DNA of 64,000 bases from Chloracidobacterium sp. (GTDB taxonomy: Bacteria > Acidobacteriota > Blastocatellia > Pyrinomonadales > Pyrinomonadaceae), in assembly GCA_015075585.1 (NCBI GenBank), contig JABTUB010000001.1, positions 1,031,001 through 1,095,000 of the forward strand, read 5' to 3'. A model generated the notes under the pieces. The model did not search any database and was not told the origin of the DNA. It was given only the letters and a program-made list of their open reading frames with translations. Positions 44,728 to 53,647 of the stretch are shown in pieces. A program made the translations under genes and the position numbers. Position 1 is the first letter of the stretch; the number at the start of each line of letters is the position of its first letter.

Positions 44728-45726
44728 ATGAAAAATAGGAAGAATACCCCACGTTCTGCCGGCTCAGATGCGGTTGATAACAAAGAAAATATGATTGATG
44801 CGTCAACTTCTACTGACCGGGACTTCGACGGGCCGAAGGCCCCGATTCGTATGACGCCATCCGGTGTTGAAGCGAGACAGCACGAGCGTTCCTCCAAACA
44901 GGTGGCAACCATAGTGATGTATCGCGAAAACGATACGGAAATAACCCGTGAAATGACGGATGTTTCCATTGTCTCAAAGAACGGAGCTTCACTGATCCTG
45001 TCAAGACGATGGCCCATTGGAAGACTTCTTTCGCTTGTAATGCAGATGCCGGACGAGCTCCGTGTTTACGATCACGGAGCGGATGTCTATCCCGTTATGG
45101 CGATCGTGCAGAACTGCATCGAGTCCGATCTCGACGGAACTCCTGTCTTCCACACCGGTGTCGCGTTCATCGGCAAGATACAGCCCGAGAGTTTTAAGGC
45201 GGACCCGACGCAGTGTTATTACATAACGGGTCTTGATGAGACCGGCCTGTGGCGGATCAAAGAATCGGAGAATGCCTTTCACGCCAGGAAGCACGCGAGA
45301 TTTTGGCGGCGTGTCCCGGTTACGATTGCGGTCCGTGATGAGGCAACACGGACATCCCATAAGGCGGAGCTTTTCACGCGTGACATCAGCCGCGGAGGCC
45401 TGGCCGTCTGGGGGCCGCTTGACGTAGCGGTCGGAGACCGCGTGAAGATCAGCAGTAAGGATCATGATTTCTACTCAATGGCTGTTGTAAAGGGGCGCAG
45501 TGAAGGACGCAGGGAAGGCGACCCGCCGTTGATACATTTGCAATTTGACGGTTATGAGTTTCCGGTTACTAAGTTCGATGTGCCTAACTCAATGCCTAAA
45601 GAAGATAGTCCTGAGATCAAAATAAAGGCCCCTGTCCCCATCATCGAAGCGAAAGAACCCGAAGAACACGGTCAAACCGACGCTTCGTCGGGCGATCACG
45701 CCGTGGATGAATTCGTTAAATTCTAG
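44728..45726 (+). CDS. PilZ-domain protein (two PilZ-like modules)
   Basis: A 332-residue soluble protein. The C-terminal module (about 190-290) has both cyclic di-GMP-binding motifs: RFWRR (RxxxR) and DISRGG (DxSxxG). An N-terminal module (about 55-160) has a similar strand pattern with only DVSIVSKNGASL, so it looks like a degenerate PilZ or YcgR-N-like domain. The ends are charged and disordered. The ATG at 44728 follows a TTG by one codon. It probably reads cyclic di-GMP; its target is unknown, with pili a possibility given the pilin locus. Confidence 0.8.
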   Translation: MKNRKNTPRSAGSDAVDNKENMIDASTSTDRDFDGPKAPIRMTPSGVEARQHERSSKQVATIVMYRENDTEITREMTDVSIVSKNGASLILSRRWPIGRLLSLVMQMPDELRVYDHGADVYPVMAIVQNCIESDLDGTPVFHTGVAFIGKIQPESFKADPTQCYYITGLDETGLWRIKESENAFHARKHARFWRRVPVTIAVRDEATRTSHKAELFTRDISRGGLAVWGPLDVAVGDRVKISSKDHDFYSMAVVKGRSEGRREGDPPLIHLQFDGYEFPVTKFDVPNSMPKEDSPEIKIKAPVPIIEAKEPEEHGQTDASSGDHAVDEFVKF

Positions 45727-45803
45727 CTGCGGAACCGCAATTCAGCATTTCATAGAGACGCACTTTTGATGATGCGGCCGTGGCCAGAAATTTCGCGCGC
45801 GTC

Positions 45804-45832
45804 TTCGACACCGAATAGCTCTCTGTTATACT
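45804..45832 (+). promoter_or_regulatory. candidate promoter of sucD
   Basis: TTCGAC (45804-45809) and TATACT (45827-45832), 17 bases apart, ending 42 bases before the sucD start. Confidence 0.5.
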
Positions 45833-45873
45833 CTTGCTTGTTTTAACGATCTCGGTTTTTAGGAGAGGATAGC

Positions 45874-46758
45874 TTGGCAATTCTGGTCAATAAAGATACG
45901 CGCTTGATAGTACAGGGCATCACCGGCAAGGAAGGCACATTCCATATGCTTCAGATGCGGGATTACGGAACGAACGTCGTCGGCGGTGTTACGCCGGCAA
46001 AGGGCGGAACGACGCATGAAGGCGTGCCGGTATTCAATACGGTCGCCGACGCTGTAAAGGAAACCGGAGCGAACGCATCGGTGATCTATGTGCCGCCGGC
46101 ATTTGCCGCCGACGCGATCATGGAGGCCGCCGACGCGGGGCTGCCGCTCGTTGTGTGCATCACGGAAGGCATTCCCGTCGCGGATATGGTCAAGGCTAAA
46201 GAATATCTCGGCTCGCGTTCGACGAGGCTTATCGGCCCGAACTGCCCCGGAATCATCTCGCCGGGAAAATGCAAGATCGGCATTATGCCCGGGCACATCC
46301 ATAAGGAAGGCAACATCGGCGTCGTTTCGCGTTCCGGTACGCTCACTTACGAAGCTGTCGGCCAATTGACCGCCCTCGGCCTCGGACAATCGAGTGCGAT
46401 CGGCATCGGCGGTGATCCTATAATCGGCACGACGCATACAGACGCACTGAAACTGTTTCAGGCAGATGACGAGACCGATGCTATCGTTATGATCGGCGAG
46501 ATCGGCGGAACCGCTGAGGAAGATGCGGCGGCGTACGCAAAAGACAACGTTACAAAGCCGATCGTTGCATTTATTGCAGGCCAAACCGCCCCGCCCGGCC
46601 GCCGCATGGGCCACGCCGGTGCGATCATTTCGGGCGGCAAAGGAACCGCAGCCGAAAAGATGAATGCATTGACCGCCGCCGGCATTCGTGTAGTGAATTC
46701 GCCTGCAGATATCGGCCGGGCGATTGTCGAGGTTTTAGGCTCGGGGGCAGCAGCATAG
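45874..46758 (+). CDS. sucD: succinyl-CoA synthetase, alpha subunit
   Basis: A 294-residue alpha subunit of the TCA-cycle enzyme that converts succinyl-CoA to succinate with NTP formation. The CoA site [10 protein letters not shown], the [11 protein letters not shown] motif and the phosphorylated histidine in [11 protein letters not shown] are present. It starts at a TTG (45874) with AGGAGAGG upstream, which fixes the start. The beta subunit gene sucC, usually adjacent, is not in the window. Confidence 0.95.
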   Translation: MAILVNKDTRLIVQGITGKEGTFHMLQMRDYGTNVVGGVTPAKGGTTHEGVPVFNTVADAVKETGANASVIYVPPAFAADAIMEAADAGLPLVVCITEGIPVADMVKAKEYLGSRSTRLIGPNCPGIISPGKCKIGIMPGHIHKEGNIGVVSRSGTLTYEAVGQLTALGLGQSSAIGIGGDPIIGTTHTDALKLFQADDETDAIVMIGEIGGTAEEDAAAYAKDNVTKPIVAFIAGQTAPPGRRMGHAGAIISGGKGTAAEKMNALTAAGIRVVNSPADIGRAIVEVLGSGAAA

Positions 46759-46771
46759 TGAGGTTTGATCT

Positions 46772-46996
46772 ATGAACGAGCGAATAACCGTTGATGCCAA
46801 AATACATTTTGCAAAACCAACGGTTGCTGGCACAAGAATAACAGTCCAGAATGTGTTGGAACTCATCAACGAAGGGCTTTCGTTCGATGAGATCAAGCGA
46901 GATTTTTATCCTGATCTGACCGATGACGATATACGGGCTTGCGTTGATTATGCGATCTCGCTTATTTCAGCGGAGGACATCAGAATCAGTGCATGA
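46772..46996 (+). CDS. DUF433 antitoxin-like protein
   Basis: A 74-residue DUF433 protein (KIHFAKPTVAGTRITVQNVL, then LTDDDIRACVDYA), a small HTH-like family that pairs with PIN-like DUF5615 toxins. Its TGA stop overlaps the ATG of the next gene (ATGA), the usual layout of such pairs. The partner gene is broken by a stop codon, so this antitoxin may now be without a target. Confidence 0.85.
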   Translation: MNERITVDAKIHFAKPTVAGTRITVQNVLELINEGLSFDEIKRDFYPDLTDDDIRACVDYAISLISAEDIRISA

Positions 46997-47349
46997 AACT
47001 TCTTCTCGACCAGGATGTTTATGATGTGACTATTTGCTTCCTCAGTGAGTTTGGTCATGATGTTCTAAAGGTCTCAGAACTGGGAATGGCCACCGCCGAA
47101 GATGAAGAAAACCTTCGCAAAGCCGCAGAATTGGGGCGTATTTTTGTAACCTGAGATAGAGATTACGGTAATTTGGTATATATTCGTAAAATTCGTGTTG
47201 GGGTTGTTTATCTACGGATGCTTCCGTCGAACCGTAATGAAGTACATAGTGAACTTGACCGAGTTCTAAATAGCTATACCGAGGACGAACTGCGAAACGC
47301 GTTTGTTGTCATCGAAGCCGGAAGGCATAGATTTCGACGGATTGTTTAG
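46993..47349 (+). pseudogene. DUF5615 PIN-like toxin with internal stop
   Basis: From the ATG at 46993 one frame encodes a DUF5615 protein of 118 codons: MKLLLDQDVYDVTICFLSEF at the start, and after codon 54 DRDYGNLVYIRKIRVGVVYL to a normal end (TAG at 47347). Codon 54 is TGA (47152) where the family has arginine in the motif TRDxDYG; one C-to-T change of CGA explains it. The stop lies inside the catalytic acidic motif, so the truncated 53-residue product should be inactive. Confidence 0.85.
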
Positions 47350-47361
47350 TCGAGGTGAGCT

Positions 47362-47585
47362 ATGAAATTATTGTATCGATCGGTTGTTTGATTGTCCTTG
47401 CTTTTTGTGTGAATGCATAGTCGGTCAATACATCGAAATTGACAGGGACGATTTATGATTCTAATGGGGCTGTAATACCAGACATAACTGTTGAGGTGAG
47501 GAAACCTGGCGACGGAAATAAAAAACTTGTATCACCGCCGGGACGTAACGGGCTGGAGAGTGCAAGTTTGCGAACAATTGTTTAG
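47362..47585 (+). pseudogene. decayed small secreted protein (carboxypeptidase-regulatory-like), copy 1
   Basis: After an ATG at 47362 (MKLLYRSVV) the signal-peptide sequence continues only with a frame change (CLIVLAFCVNA), then hits TAG at 47418 where CAG would give the usual Ala-Gln cleavage junction. The same frame goes on as SVNTSKLTGTIYDSNGAVIP and on to a stop at 47583. The TGTIYDSNGAVIP pattern is that of carboxypeptidase regulatory-like domains. At least one frameshift and one stop disable it. Confidence 0.65.
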
Positions 47586-47615
47586 GGAGCTGGATTTGAT
47601 TTGGGCGGGGTCCAT

Positions 47616-47971
47616 AACATCGTAAAGGGTATTCTTTTGGCTGCGATGTTTTTTTATTCGCTCTGGTGGCGTCTGCTCAAGAACGATCGCAGATCTGTGT
47701 GGTTGTACTAGACGAATACGGAGCCTCGATCCCAAAGTCTAAGGTTGCCTTTATTCCTATTTCAAGGTCTGCATCGCAAGGTATGGTCGAACTTATTGCA
47801 AATGACGAAGGCAGGGTTGATACCGAGATGGTGAACGGGGTCTATAAGATAAGGATCAAGGCTGATAGTTACAAAAAGGTGATACTGAAAGATCAACGGG
47901 TGCCGTTTGCTTCACAACAGTGTATCGAAGTTAAATTAAGGTCGGCGATCCCGCCGCATCCGATCACATAA
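47616..47971 (+). pseudogene. decayed small secreted protein (carboxypeptidase-regulatory-like), copy 2
   Basis: An open frame from 47666 encodes a 101-residue beta-rich domain (ICVVVLDEYGASIPKSKVAF, then GVYKIRIKADSYKKVILKD) resembling the domain of the preceding fragment. Its signal peptide is split between frames: NIVKGILLAAMFF is in one frame, and after the T7 run at 47649-47655 LFALVASAQ is in the other. One added T would rejoin them. A GTG at 47666 could start a cytoplasmic product, but loss of export makes it likely non-functional. Confidence 0.55.
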
Positions 47972-47993
47972 ATTTGGAAGACTAGAAGATTAA

Positions 47994-48410
47994 ATGAACA
48001 ACTTAACATTTGGAATAATTAAGCCCGATGCCGTTCGGGCCGGGAAACAAGGGCAGATAATTTCACGCATTCTCGGTGCGGGTTTTGGTATCCGCGGAAT
48101 GAAATTGATACATCAGACGCGAAAGCAGGCCGAGGGTTTCTATGCCGTGCACGCGGGCAAAGGTTTTTTTGATGAACTTTGCGACTTTATGTCGTCAGGG
48201 CCCTGCATTGTGATGGCGCTTGAGAAGGATAATGCAGTGCCGGCATGGCGTGAACTCATGGGTGCGACAAATCCGGCTGAGGCTGCTGAGGGCACCATCC
48301 GCAAGGATTTTGCGACCTCGATCGGCGAGAATGCCGTGCACGGTTCCGACTCCGATGAGAATGCGGCGATCGAGATCGCGTATTTTTTCAGTAAACTTGA
48401 GTTGGTTTAG
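47994..48410 (+). CDS. ndk: nucleoside diphosphate kinase
   Basis: A 138-residue NDK that balances nucleoside triphosphates. The start [14 protein letters not shown], the segment [20 protein letters not shown] and the active-site histidine in NAVHGSDS are present. It lies just beyond the decayed region and is intact. Confidence 0.95.
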   Translation: MNNLTFGIIKPDAVRAGKQGQIISRILGAGFGIRGMKLIHQTRKQAEGFYAVHAGKGFFDELCDFMSSGPCIVMALEKDNAVPAWRELMGATNPAEAAEGTIRKDFATSIGENAVHGSDSDENAAIEIAYFFSKLELV

Positions 48411-48538
48411 GCTGAATGAACGTGGTTCCGGTTCCGAAACAGCATCGATGGCGGATCGGCGGCCTTTTTTCGGCGGGCAAATGGGTGTAGAATACATTCG
48501 ATTTTCCAAACCAATTTTGTCCGTGAACGTGTAAATCT

Positions 48539-49489
48539 ATGAAACGATGCCCTACGTGCGATAAGACCTTCGAAGACTCGATGCGGTTCTGCCAAGTTGA
48601 CGGCACTTCGCTTGTTGATGATGCTCCGGTGTTCGATCCGTACGCGACTATCGTCGCCCCTGCGGGCATTCCCGTGGAGCCTAAAGATACGGTCGAGCCG
48701 GAGACACCGGCGATCGATCCGCTTGAGGCCGCAACTGCGATCGCGCCTTTTCCTGAGGTCGAGAAGCCGATTGCCGAGCCTGAGGAGATGCTTGAAATGC
48801 CTGAAGCGGCAGATCCGCTCAGGACGATGTACATCTCCGAGTCCGAGATCCGTCAGAGTATGGATGCTGCGGCGAACGATGATGTACAAATGGAGGTGCC
48901 TGATGCCGTTCCGGCTCCGCCTCCTTTCATAGAAAGTTCGGTCCCGACCAGTCCGCCGCCGCCGCCGTCGCCTTTTGCCCCGCAAAGCAGCACACCGATA
49001 CAGGCTCCCGGCGATAATTTTGAAACGGCAGAAAGCCTTGGTACTTCGCCGGTTCAGTCAGTGGCCGTAGAGCCGCCTGCTCCGCCCTTTGTGGAGGATG
49101 TCGCTCCGCCGATGATCGTGAATGAACAGCCGCAGCCGCATGTCGAAGCGGCGCCGCCGCCTTTCCCGTATCCGCAAAAGGATCCGGTTCCGGATGCCGG
49201 TCAGATGATGACGCCGACGTCAGATACGGGTGCGGTTCAGAGCAAAGGCCTGGCTTTAGCCTCAATGATCTGCGGTATCTTGAGTTGTCTTTGCTGCGTT
49301 TCGATACTGACCGGGCCGGCCGGTGTGATAATGGGCTTTATGGCCCGCGGAAAAGCAAAGAATGATCCGGTTAACTATGGCGGTGCCGGGCTTGCGCTTG
49401 TCGGAATGATAACGGGCGTTCTCGGGTTTATCGGCAACATTATTGTTGTTATCCTGTACATAGCAGGCATTCTCGCCGTCAAGTTCTAG
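48539..49489 (+). CDS. zinc-ribbon, proline-rich, DUF4190-type membrane protein
   Basis: A 316-residue protein in three parts. A short zinc ribbon begins it (CPTCDKTFEDSMRFCQVDG). About 200 residues of acidic, proline-rich linker follow, with a run of prolines near 143. The end has two membrane helices in a DUF4190-like hairpin (LALASMICGILSCLCCV and GLALVGMITGVLGFIGNI). The layout suggests a cytoplasmic ribbon tethered to the membrane by a long flexible arm. A second zinc-ribbon protein is encoded at 55418. Function is unknown. Confidence 0.75.
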   Translation: MKRCPTCDKTFEDSMRFCQVDGTSLVDDAPVFDPYATIVAPAGIPVEPKDTVEPETPAIDPLEAATAIAPFPEVEKPIAEPEEMLEMPEAADPLRTMYISESEIRQSMDAAANDDVQMEVPDAVPAPPPFIESSVPTSPPPPPSPFAPQSSTPIQAPGDNFETAESLGTSPVQSVAVEPPAPPFVEDVAPPMIVNEQPQPHVEAAPPPFPYPQKDPVPDAGQMMTPTSDTGAVQSKGLALASMICGILSCLCCVSILTGPAGVIMGFMARGKAKNDPVNYGGAGLALVGMITGVLGFIGNIIVVILYIAGILAVKF

Positions 49490-49508
49490 GGAAGGTGGTT
49501 GTTTGGTT

Positions 49509-50030
49509 ATGGCTTTAGTCTCGGATGTTATCGGCTCGACGATCGCGGTCATCAAGGGTATGAAACGTACGCTTGAGGAGATCCCGCGAAAGAAATGGAC
49601 GGTGCAGTATCCGGATGTACCCGTTACTGTCCAGCCGCGTTATCGCGGTCAGCATCTCCTTCACGTCGATGAGAACGGCAAGGAAAAGTGCGTTGCCTGT
49701 TATCTATGCGCGGCGGCCTGTCCTTCCAACTGTATTTACATCGAGGCCGAAGAGGATCCGCGTCCTTACGAGGAGCGGATCGGCCGCGACGAGCGCTATG
49801 CTAAGGTCTATAACATCGACTACGGCCGCTGCATTTTTTGCGGCTACTGTGTCGAGGCTTGCCCAAAGGATGCGATCACGCACGGCTATAATTTCGAGAT
49901 CTCGGTTTACAGCCGCGCCGACCTTTTGAAGACCAAGGATGATCTGCTCATTACCAAGCAGAAGCAGCAGGACAGTTATCGCGTTGCTCTTTCCGATGAA
50001 GAGGTCGATTCTGAGTATAAGGTCGTTTAG
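49509..50030 (+). CDS. nuoI: NADH-quinone oxidoreductase subunit I
   Basis: A 173-residue protein with two 4Fe-4S ferredoxin motifs: CVACYLCAAACPSNCIYIEA and CIFCGYCVEACPKDAI. This is NuoI, which carries clusters N6a and N6b in complex I. The first helix region TIAVIKGMKRTLEEI also fits. Other nuo genes are not in the window, so this copy stands outside the main nuo cluster or is the edge of a dispersed one. The ATG at 49509 follows a TTG at 49503. Confidence 0.92.
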   Translation: MALVSDVIGSTIAVIKGMKRTLEEIPRKKWTVQYPDVPVTVQPRYRGQHLLHVDENGKEKCVACYLCAAACPSNCIYIEAEEDPRPYEERIGRDERYAKVYNIDYGRCIFCGYCVEACPKDAITHGYNFEISVYSRADLLKTKDDLLITKQKQQDSYRVALSDEEVDSEYKVV

Positions 50031-50039
50031 CCGAGGGAT

Positions 50040-50663
50040 GTGAATTTCGACAGCTATCCGCCAACCGATAAAGGCCGCAGGTACGAATTACGTGCCCGCG
50101 GCCTTCGTGAATTTGCGGGACTCCGCAGCGATGCCGAGCGGCTCGATCCGTTCGAATTGGCACGCTACGCGAACCTGCTTATTGTGTCGCTGGATCAGAT
50201 CAAAGGGTTGAGTGAAGCAGCGAGAGAGCAGCTTCTGGGTGCCGGAAAGGACGATTGGTCGGGCGGAGCCGCGTCAAAGGTGCTGCCCGACGGGCGCAAA
50301 CTGATAATACTCAACCCGACGCACGGTTCCAACCGCCACGCGGCAACGCTTATGGAAGAGATCAGCCATGTGTTCCTCGGCCATAAGCCGAATGAACTCG
50401 CAGTAAAAGCATCGGACGGCTCGACAGCAAAAACCCGCGACTATGATCACGCGATCGAAGAAGAGGCGTATTCCACCGGTGCTGCGGCGCTCGTGCCCTA
50501 CACCGGACTTCGACGCATGGTATTTGAGGGCAAAACGATACGTCAGATCGCAAGGCATTATGGCGTAAGCTCCGCTCTCGTCGAGTTTCGCATTAAGATA
50601 TCACGCCTTTGGAAGGAATATTCTGAGAACGTATTCAGCGGCGACAGTCCGCAAGGTGTATAA
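50040..50663 (+). CDS. ImmA/IrrE-like protein with EExxH in place of HExxH
   Basis: A 207-residue protein with the fold pattern of ImmA/IrrE metallopeptidases: KLIILNPTHGSNRHAATLME followed by EISHVFLGH. In the zinc motif the first histidine is glutamate (Glu106, EEISH), while Glu107 and His110 stay. The C-terminus has an HTH-like segment (TIRQIARHYGVSSALVEFRI). It starts at a GTG 9 bases after nuoI and its stop overlaps the next ATG by one base, so it is coupled to the SpoIIE-type phosphatase. Peptidase activity is doubtful; a regulatory role is inferred from the partner. Confidence 0.75.
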   Translation: MNFDSYPPTDKGRRYELRARGLREFAGLRSDAERLDPFELARYANLLIVSLDQIKGLSEAAREQLLGAGKDDWSGGAASKVLPDGRKLIILNPTHGSNRHAATLMEEISHVFLGHKPNELAVKASDGSTAKTRDYDHAIEEEAYSTGAAALVPYTGLRRMVFEGKTIRQIARHYGVSSALVEFRIKISRLWKEYSENVFSGDSPQGV

Positions 50664-51970
50664 TGCCGCTTTCCCTTACGCGGATGGAAGGATCTGACAA
50701 CAATTTCTATGACGATGAGCGGCTTTCGCCTATTGATAAGCTGCGGATGCTGCTTGATATCACAAAGACGATCAGCCGCTCGCTCGACCTCGATGAGGTG
50801 CTGAATCTCGTGATGGATACGCTCGGATCGCTCCTGCCGTACGATGCTGCGGGAATTTATCTGATCGATATCAGCACCGACCCGGCAAGCCCTTACATCT
50901 TCAAATCAAAGGCTATTAGAGGCTATCAGCTCAGTTTCGACCTGATCGAACCGCGGCTAAGGCTCGGCGAAGGCTTTCTCGGCACGGTTGCGCAAACGGG
51001 CAAACCGCTGATATCACCGAACGTTGCCGAAGATACGCGATATTTCGCCGCGAGGGAATTGACGCGATCGGAAATGCTCGCACCGATCATTTCAAATGAC
51101 AGGGTAATCGGTGTGTTCGACCTCGAAAGCGATCGGTTGAATGCCTATGACGATGACGACCTTCAAGTCTTGCAGATGCTAAGTTCGCAGGTAGCTATCA
51201 TCATAGAAAAGGTAAGGCTGCATGACGAGGTCGTCGAAAAGAAACGCTTGCAGGCCCAGCTCGAGGTCGCACGCCAGGTTCAGCTTGAACTGCTGCCCGC
51301 GAATGACCCTGTTGTAAAGGGCTTTGATGTGAGCGCTTACATCTTTCCTACCGATGAGGTCTCAGGAGATTATTACGACTGGGTACAGGTATTTACCGAT
51401 CAGTTCGGTATCATCGTTGCGGATGCAGTGGGCAAGGGGATACCTGCCGCCTTGCTGATAGCGTTCCTGCGTGCTTCGCTCCGGTCGTGCGTTCAGATCG
51501 GTTACGCTCCGCATATCGCGTTATCTAAGGTCAGCGAGCTTCTTTGGGACTCGATCGAAGACAATCAATTCATAACAGCCATCTACGGCCTTTTGGACTC
51601 GACCAACCGCACCTTCGTATTCTCGAACGCGGGTCACAATCCTCCGCTCCTGATAAAGCCTGACGGTGAATATCGCTTTGTCGAGTACGGCGATACGCCG
51701 CTCGGGATGTTCCCGAATGCAAAATATCACCAGCATTTCATACGGTTCGAGATCGGGCAGGTAATGGTCATTTACACCGACGGCATTACCGAAGCAATGA
51801 ACCCGAACGGTGAGGAATACGGTCGGGATCGGCTCGTCAGCCGAATTCTGGAGGGCATCGACCTGCCGTCACGCCGGCTTATCGATCATGTGAGGAAAGG
51901 CGTGGCAGATTTTTCGGAACAGTTGGTTTTGCCCGATGATGCGACGCTGTTCGTCGTAAAAGCCGTCTAA
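50663..51970 (+). CDS. GAF domain-SpoIIE (PP2C-type) phosphatase
   Basis: A 435-residue signalling phosphatase. A GAF domain occupies about 40-185 (YDAAGIYLIDI to GVFDLES), a coiled coil about 190-215, and the SpoIIE/RsbU PP2C domain the rest, with the metal motif SGDYYDWV, ADAVGKGIPAALL and YTDGITEAMN. Enzymes of this type dephosphorylate anti-sigma-factor antagonists and so release sigma factors under stress. No anti-sigma or antagonist gene is adjacent. It is co-translated with the IrrE-like gene. Confidence 0.9.
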   Translation: MPLSLTRMEGSDNNFYDDERLSPIDKLRMLLDITKTISRSLDLDEVLNLVMDTLGSLLPYDAAGIYLIDISTDPASPYIFKSKAIRGYQLSFDLIEPRLRLGEGFLGTVAQTGKPLISPNVAEDTRYFAARELTRSEMLAPIISNDRVIGVFDLESDRLNAYDDDDLQVLQMLSSQVAIIIEKVRLHDEVVEKKRLQAQLEVARQVQLELLPANDPVVKGFDVSAYIFPTDEVSGDYYDWVQVFTDQFGIIVADAVGKGIPAALLIAFLRASLRSCVQIGYAPHIALSKVSELLWDSIEDNQFITAIYGLLDSTNRTFVFSNAGHNPPLLIKPDGEYRFVEYGDTPLGMFPNAKYHQHFIRFEIGQVMVIYTDGITEAMNPNGEEYGRDRLVSRILEGIDLPSRRLIDHVRKGVADFSEQLVLPDDATLFVVKAV

Positions 51971-52039
51971 GAAAGCCGAAAGGTGCAGTGCACTAGGCAC
52001 CACACCTTCCGTGCGTCTTCAGTTGTCAGGAAAAGTGAA

Positions 52040-52297
52040 CTAATGCGCCGTGTGTGAACAATGGACGGTATCGCCGCCCGGAACGACCGGAGTCCTGTAG
52101 TCGCCGTACTTAAATTTATTGTTCCCCGTCGAGAACGCATAGATATCAAAGCCGTACGCGTCAAAGAAATCGGTCAACTCACCCGTTCGGTCAAGATACA
52201 GCGATTCGCAATAGCCTGACTCCACGCGTATCTCAAGCAGCCGCTCGACCACCTCGAGCGGGGCAAAACATTTATCGGGATCGCGAAACGTCGCCAT
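52040..52297 (-). CDS. small protein of unknown function
   Basis: An 85-residue protein I do not recognise: MATFRDPDKCFAPLEVVERL at the start, a middle with FFDAYGFDIYAF, and a histidine-containing end (GGDTVHCSHTAH). The codon use is like that of its neighbours, which favours a real gene. GGGA stands before the ATG at 52297; a GTG at 52333 would add 12 residues. It is convergent with the phosphatase gene and lies in the otherwise gene-free gap 51971-52493. Confidence 0.5.
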   Translation of the reverse strand: MATFRDPDKCFAPLEVVERLLEIRVESGYCESLYLDRTGELTDFFDAYGFDIYAFSTGNNKFKYGDYRTPVVPGGDTVHCSHTAH

Positions 52298-52425
52298 AAT
52301 TCCCACCGGCAGCCGCAGCAATTGCCGCGACACTTGTTAGAGTACGGTTGGGCGGTTCGGGTTGTTCGAGAAATTTACCAACCGTCCGGCCATTTCCTGC
52401 GTCAAAAGAGAAAGCGGGAAATCGG

Positions 52426-52454
52426 TTGTGTTTTTGCGGTAAAGTGCATAACAT
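52426..52454 (+). promoter_or_regulatory. weak candidate promoter of the FecR-domain gene
   Basis: TTGTGT (52426-52431) and TAACAT (52449-52454), 17 bases apart, ending 39 bases before the start codon. Confidence 0.35.
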
Positions 52455-52493
52455 GAGTGTAGAACCCGACCGCAGCAAAGGAGGCTGATCAAT

Positions 52494-53618
52494 ATGTTTG
52501 AGAGTACAATTCGTGGTTTGTTCGCGGCAGTCGCGGTTGCGACCTTGTCGATCGCCGCATTCGGACAAAGCAGCACCCGTGATAACTATTTGATCTCGGC
52601 CGAGGCCGGCGGAGTGAACTTTGCCGAGGGTGCGGCAACCATCGTTCGGCAAGATCATACGAGCGGCCGCCTGCTCAAAGGCGACCGTATTCAGGTCGGT
52701 GACCGCGTTGCAACGGGTGCCGACGGCCGTGTAGAGGTCTTGCTCAATCCCGGATCGTATCTGCGGCTCGGTGCTGACTCAAGATTCAGTTTCAGAACCA
52801 CGTCGCTCGATGACCTTAAACTCAACGTCGATCGCGGCAGTGCGATGCTTGAGGTCTTTGCAACGAGAGACTTTACCGTAACGATCTTTACGCCCAAGGG
52901 GCAAGCGAAGATCATTGAATCAGGCATCTACCGCATTGATGTGGCTGCGAACGGCTCCGGATCGTTGAAGGTATGGGACGGCCTCGCCATGGTCAGCGGC
53001 CTTGAGGTCAAAAGCGGCCGAATGACCCCGATTGACCGTGCGCTGGTATCAGTTACCAAGTTTGACCGCGATCAGAAGGATGAGTTGGCGGTGTGGAGCA
53101 AACAGCGGGGCAAACTGATAGCGAAGAATACCTCGAAGCTCAAGAATCAGTCGGTACGCGCCTCGCTTATCAGTGCTTTTGACAGCGGCAGGTGGGGAAT
53201 GTGGAACTCGTTCGGGGTTTGGGTATTTGACCCGTTCTTCGGCGGCAACTGCTTCTTGCCGTTCGGGCGCTATTGGTATTCGCCTTATGGTTACGGCTAC
53301 GGCTCGAGCATTTGGTGGTACAACCTGCCGCCGATCTATTATCAGCCGACGCCGACAACTCCAACGATACCGAATCCGAATCCCGGCACCACGCCCGATC
53401 CTTACGGGACAAGATCGCGAACCGGAAGGCAAGGCGGCATGGATGATGCGGCACCGCCGTACGTTCGGCTTGAGGAGACGGGACGGCAGAATAATCCGAT
53501 ACGCAATCTGCCTGTCGAAGACCGAAACGGAACAAGGCAAAGCGCCCCGCCGATCTTTATTCCGCCGCCGATCATTGTTATCAAGAGCGATGATACGGGA
53601 GCACGACAGCGGCCGTAG
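52494..53618 (+). CDS. secreted FecR-domain protein
   Basis: A 374-residue exported protein. A signal peptide ends near residue 24 (IAAFG). Residues 30-180 form a FecR-type beta-rich domain (LLKGDRIQVGDRVATGADGR, then VEVLLNPGSYLRLGADS). The second half has an aromatic, glycine/tyrosine-rich stretch (YWYSPYGYGYGSSIWWYN) and a proline-rich, disordered tail. AAAGGAGG lies 8 bases upstream of the ATG, a strong site. It has no sigma-factor or receptor gene beside it, so it is not a classical FecR signalling unit. Surface or matrix roles are guesses. Confidence 0.82.
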   Translation: MFESTIRGLFAAVAVATLSIAAFGQSSTRDNYLISAEAGGVNFAEGAATIVRQDHTSGRLLKGDRIQVGDRVATGADGRVEVLLNPGSYLRLGADSRFSFRTTSLDDLKLNVDRGSAMLEVFATRDFTVTIFTPKGQAKIIESGIYRIDVAANGSGSLKVWDGLAMVSGLEVKSGRMTPIDRALVSVTKFDRDQKDELAVWSKQRGKLIAKNTSKLKNQSVRASLISAFDSGRWGMWNSFGVWVFDPFFGGNCFLPFGRYWYSPYGYGYGSSIWWYNLPPIYYQPTPTTPTIPNPNPGTTPDPYGTRSRTGRQGGMDDAAPPYVRLEETGRQNNPIRNLPVEDRNGTRQSAPPIFIPPPIIVIKSDDTGARQRP

Positions 53619-53647
53619 CGGCATCGCATCAGCAAGGCATTATTCTG

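Noticed and set aside
47152..47154. TGA as programmed read-through or selenocysteine in the DUF5615 gene
   Set aside because: Family members have arginine, not cysteine, here, no stem-loop of the needed kind is evident, and a single base change explains it.
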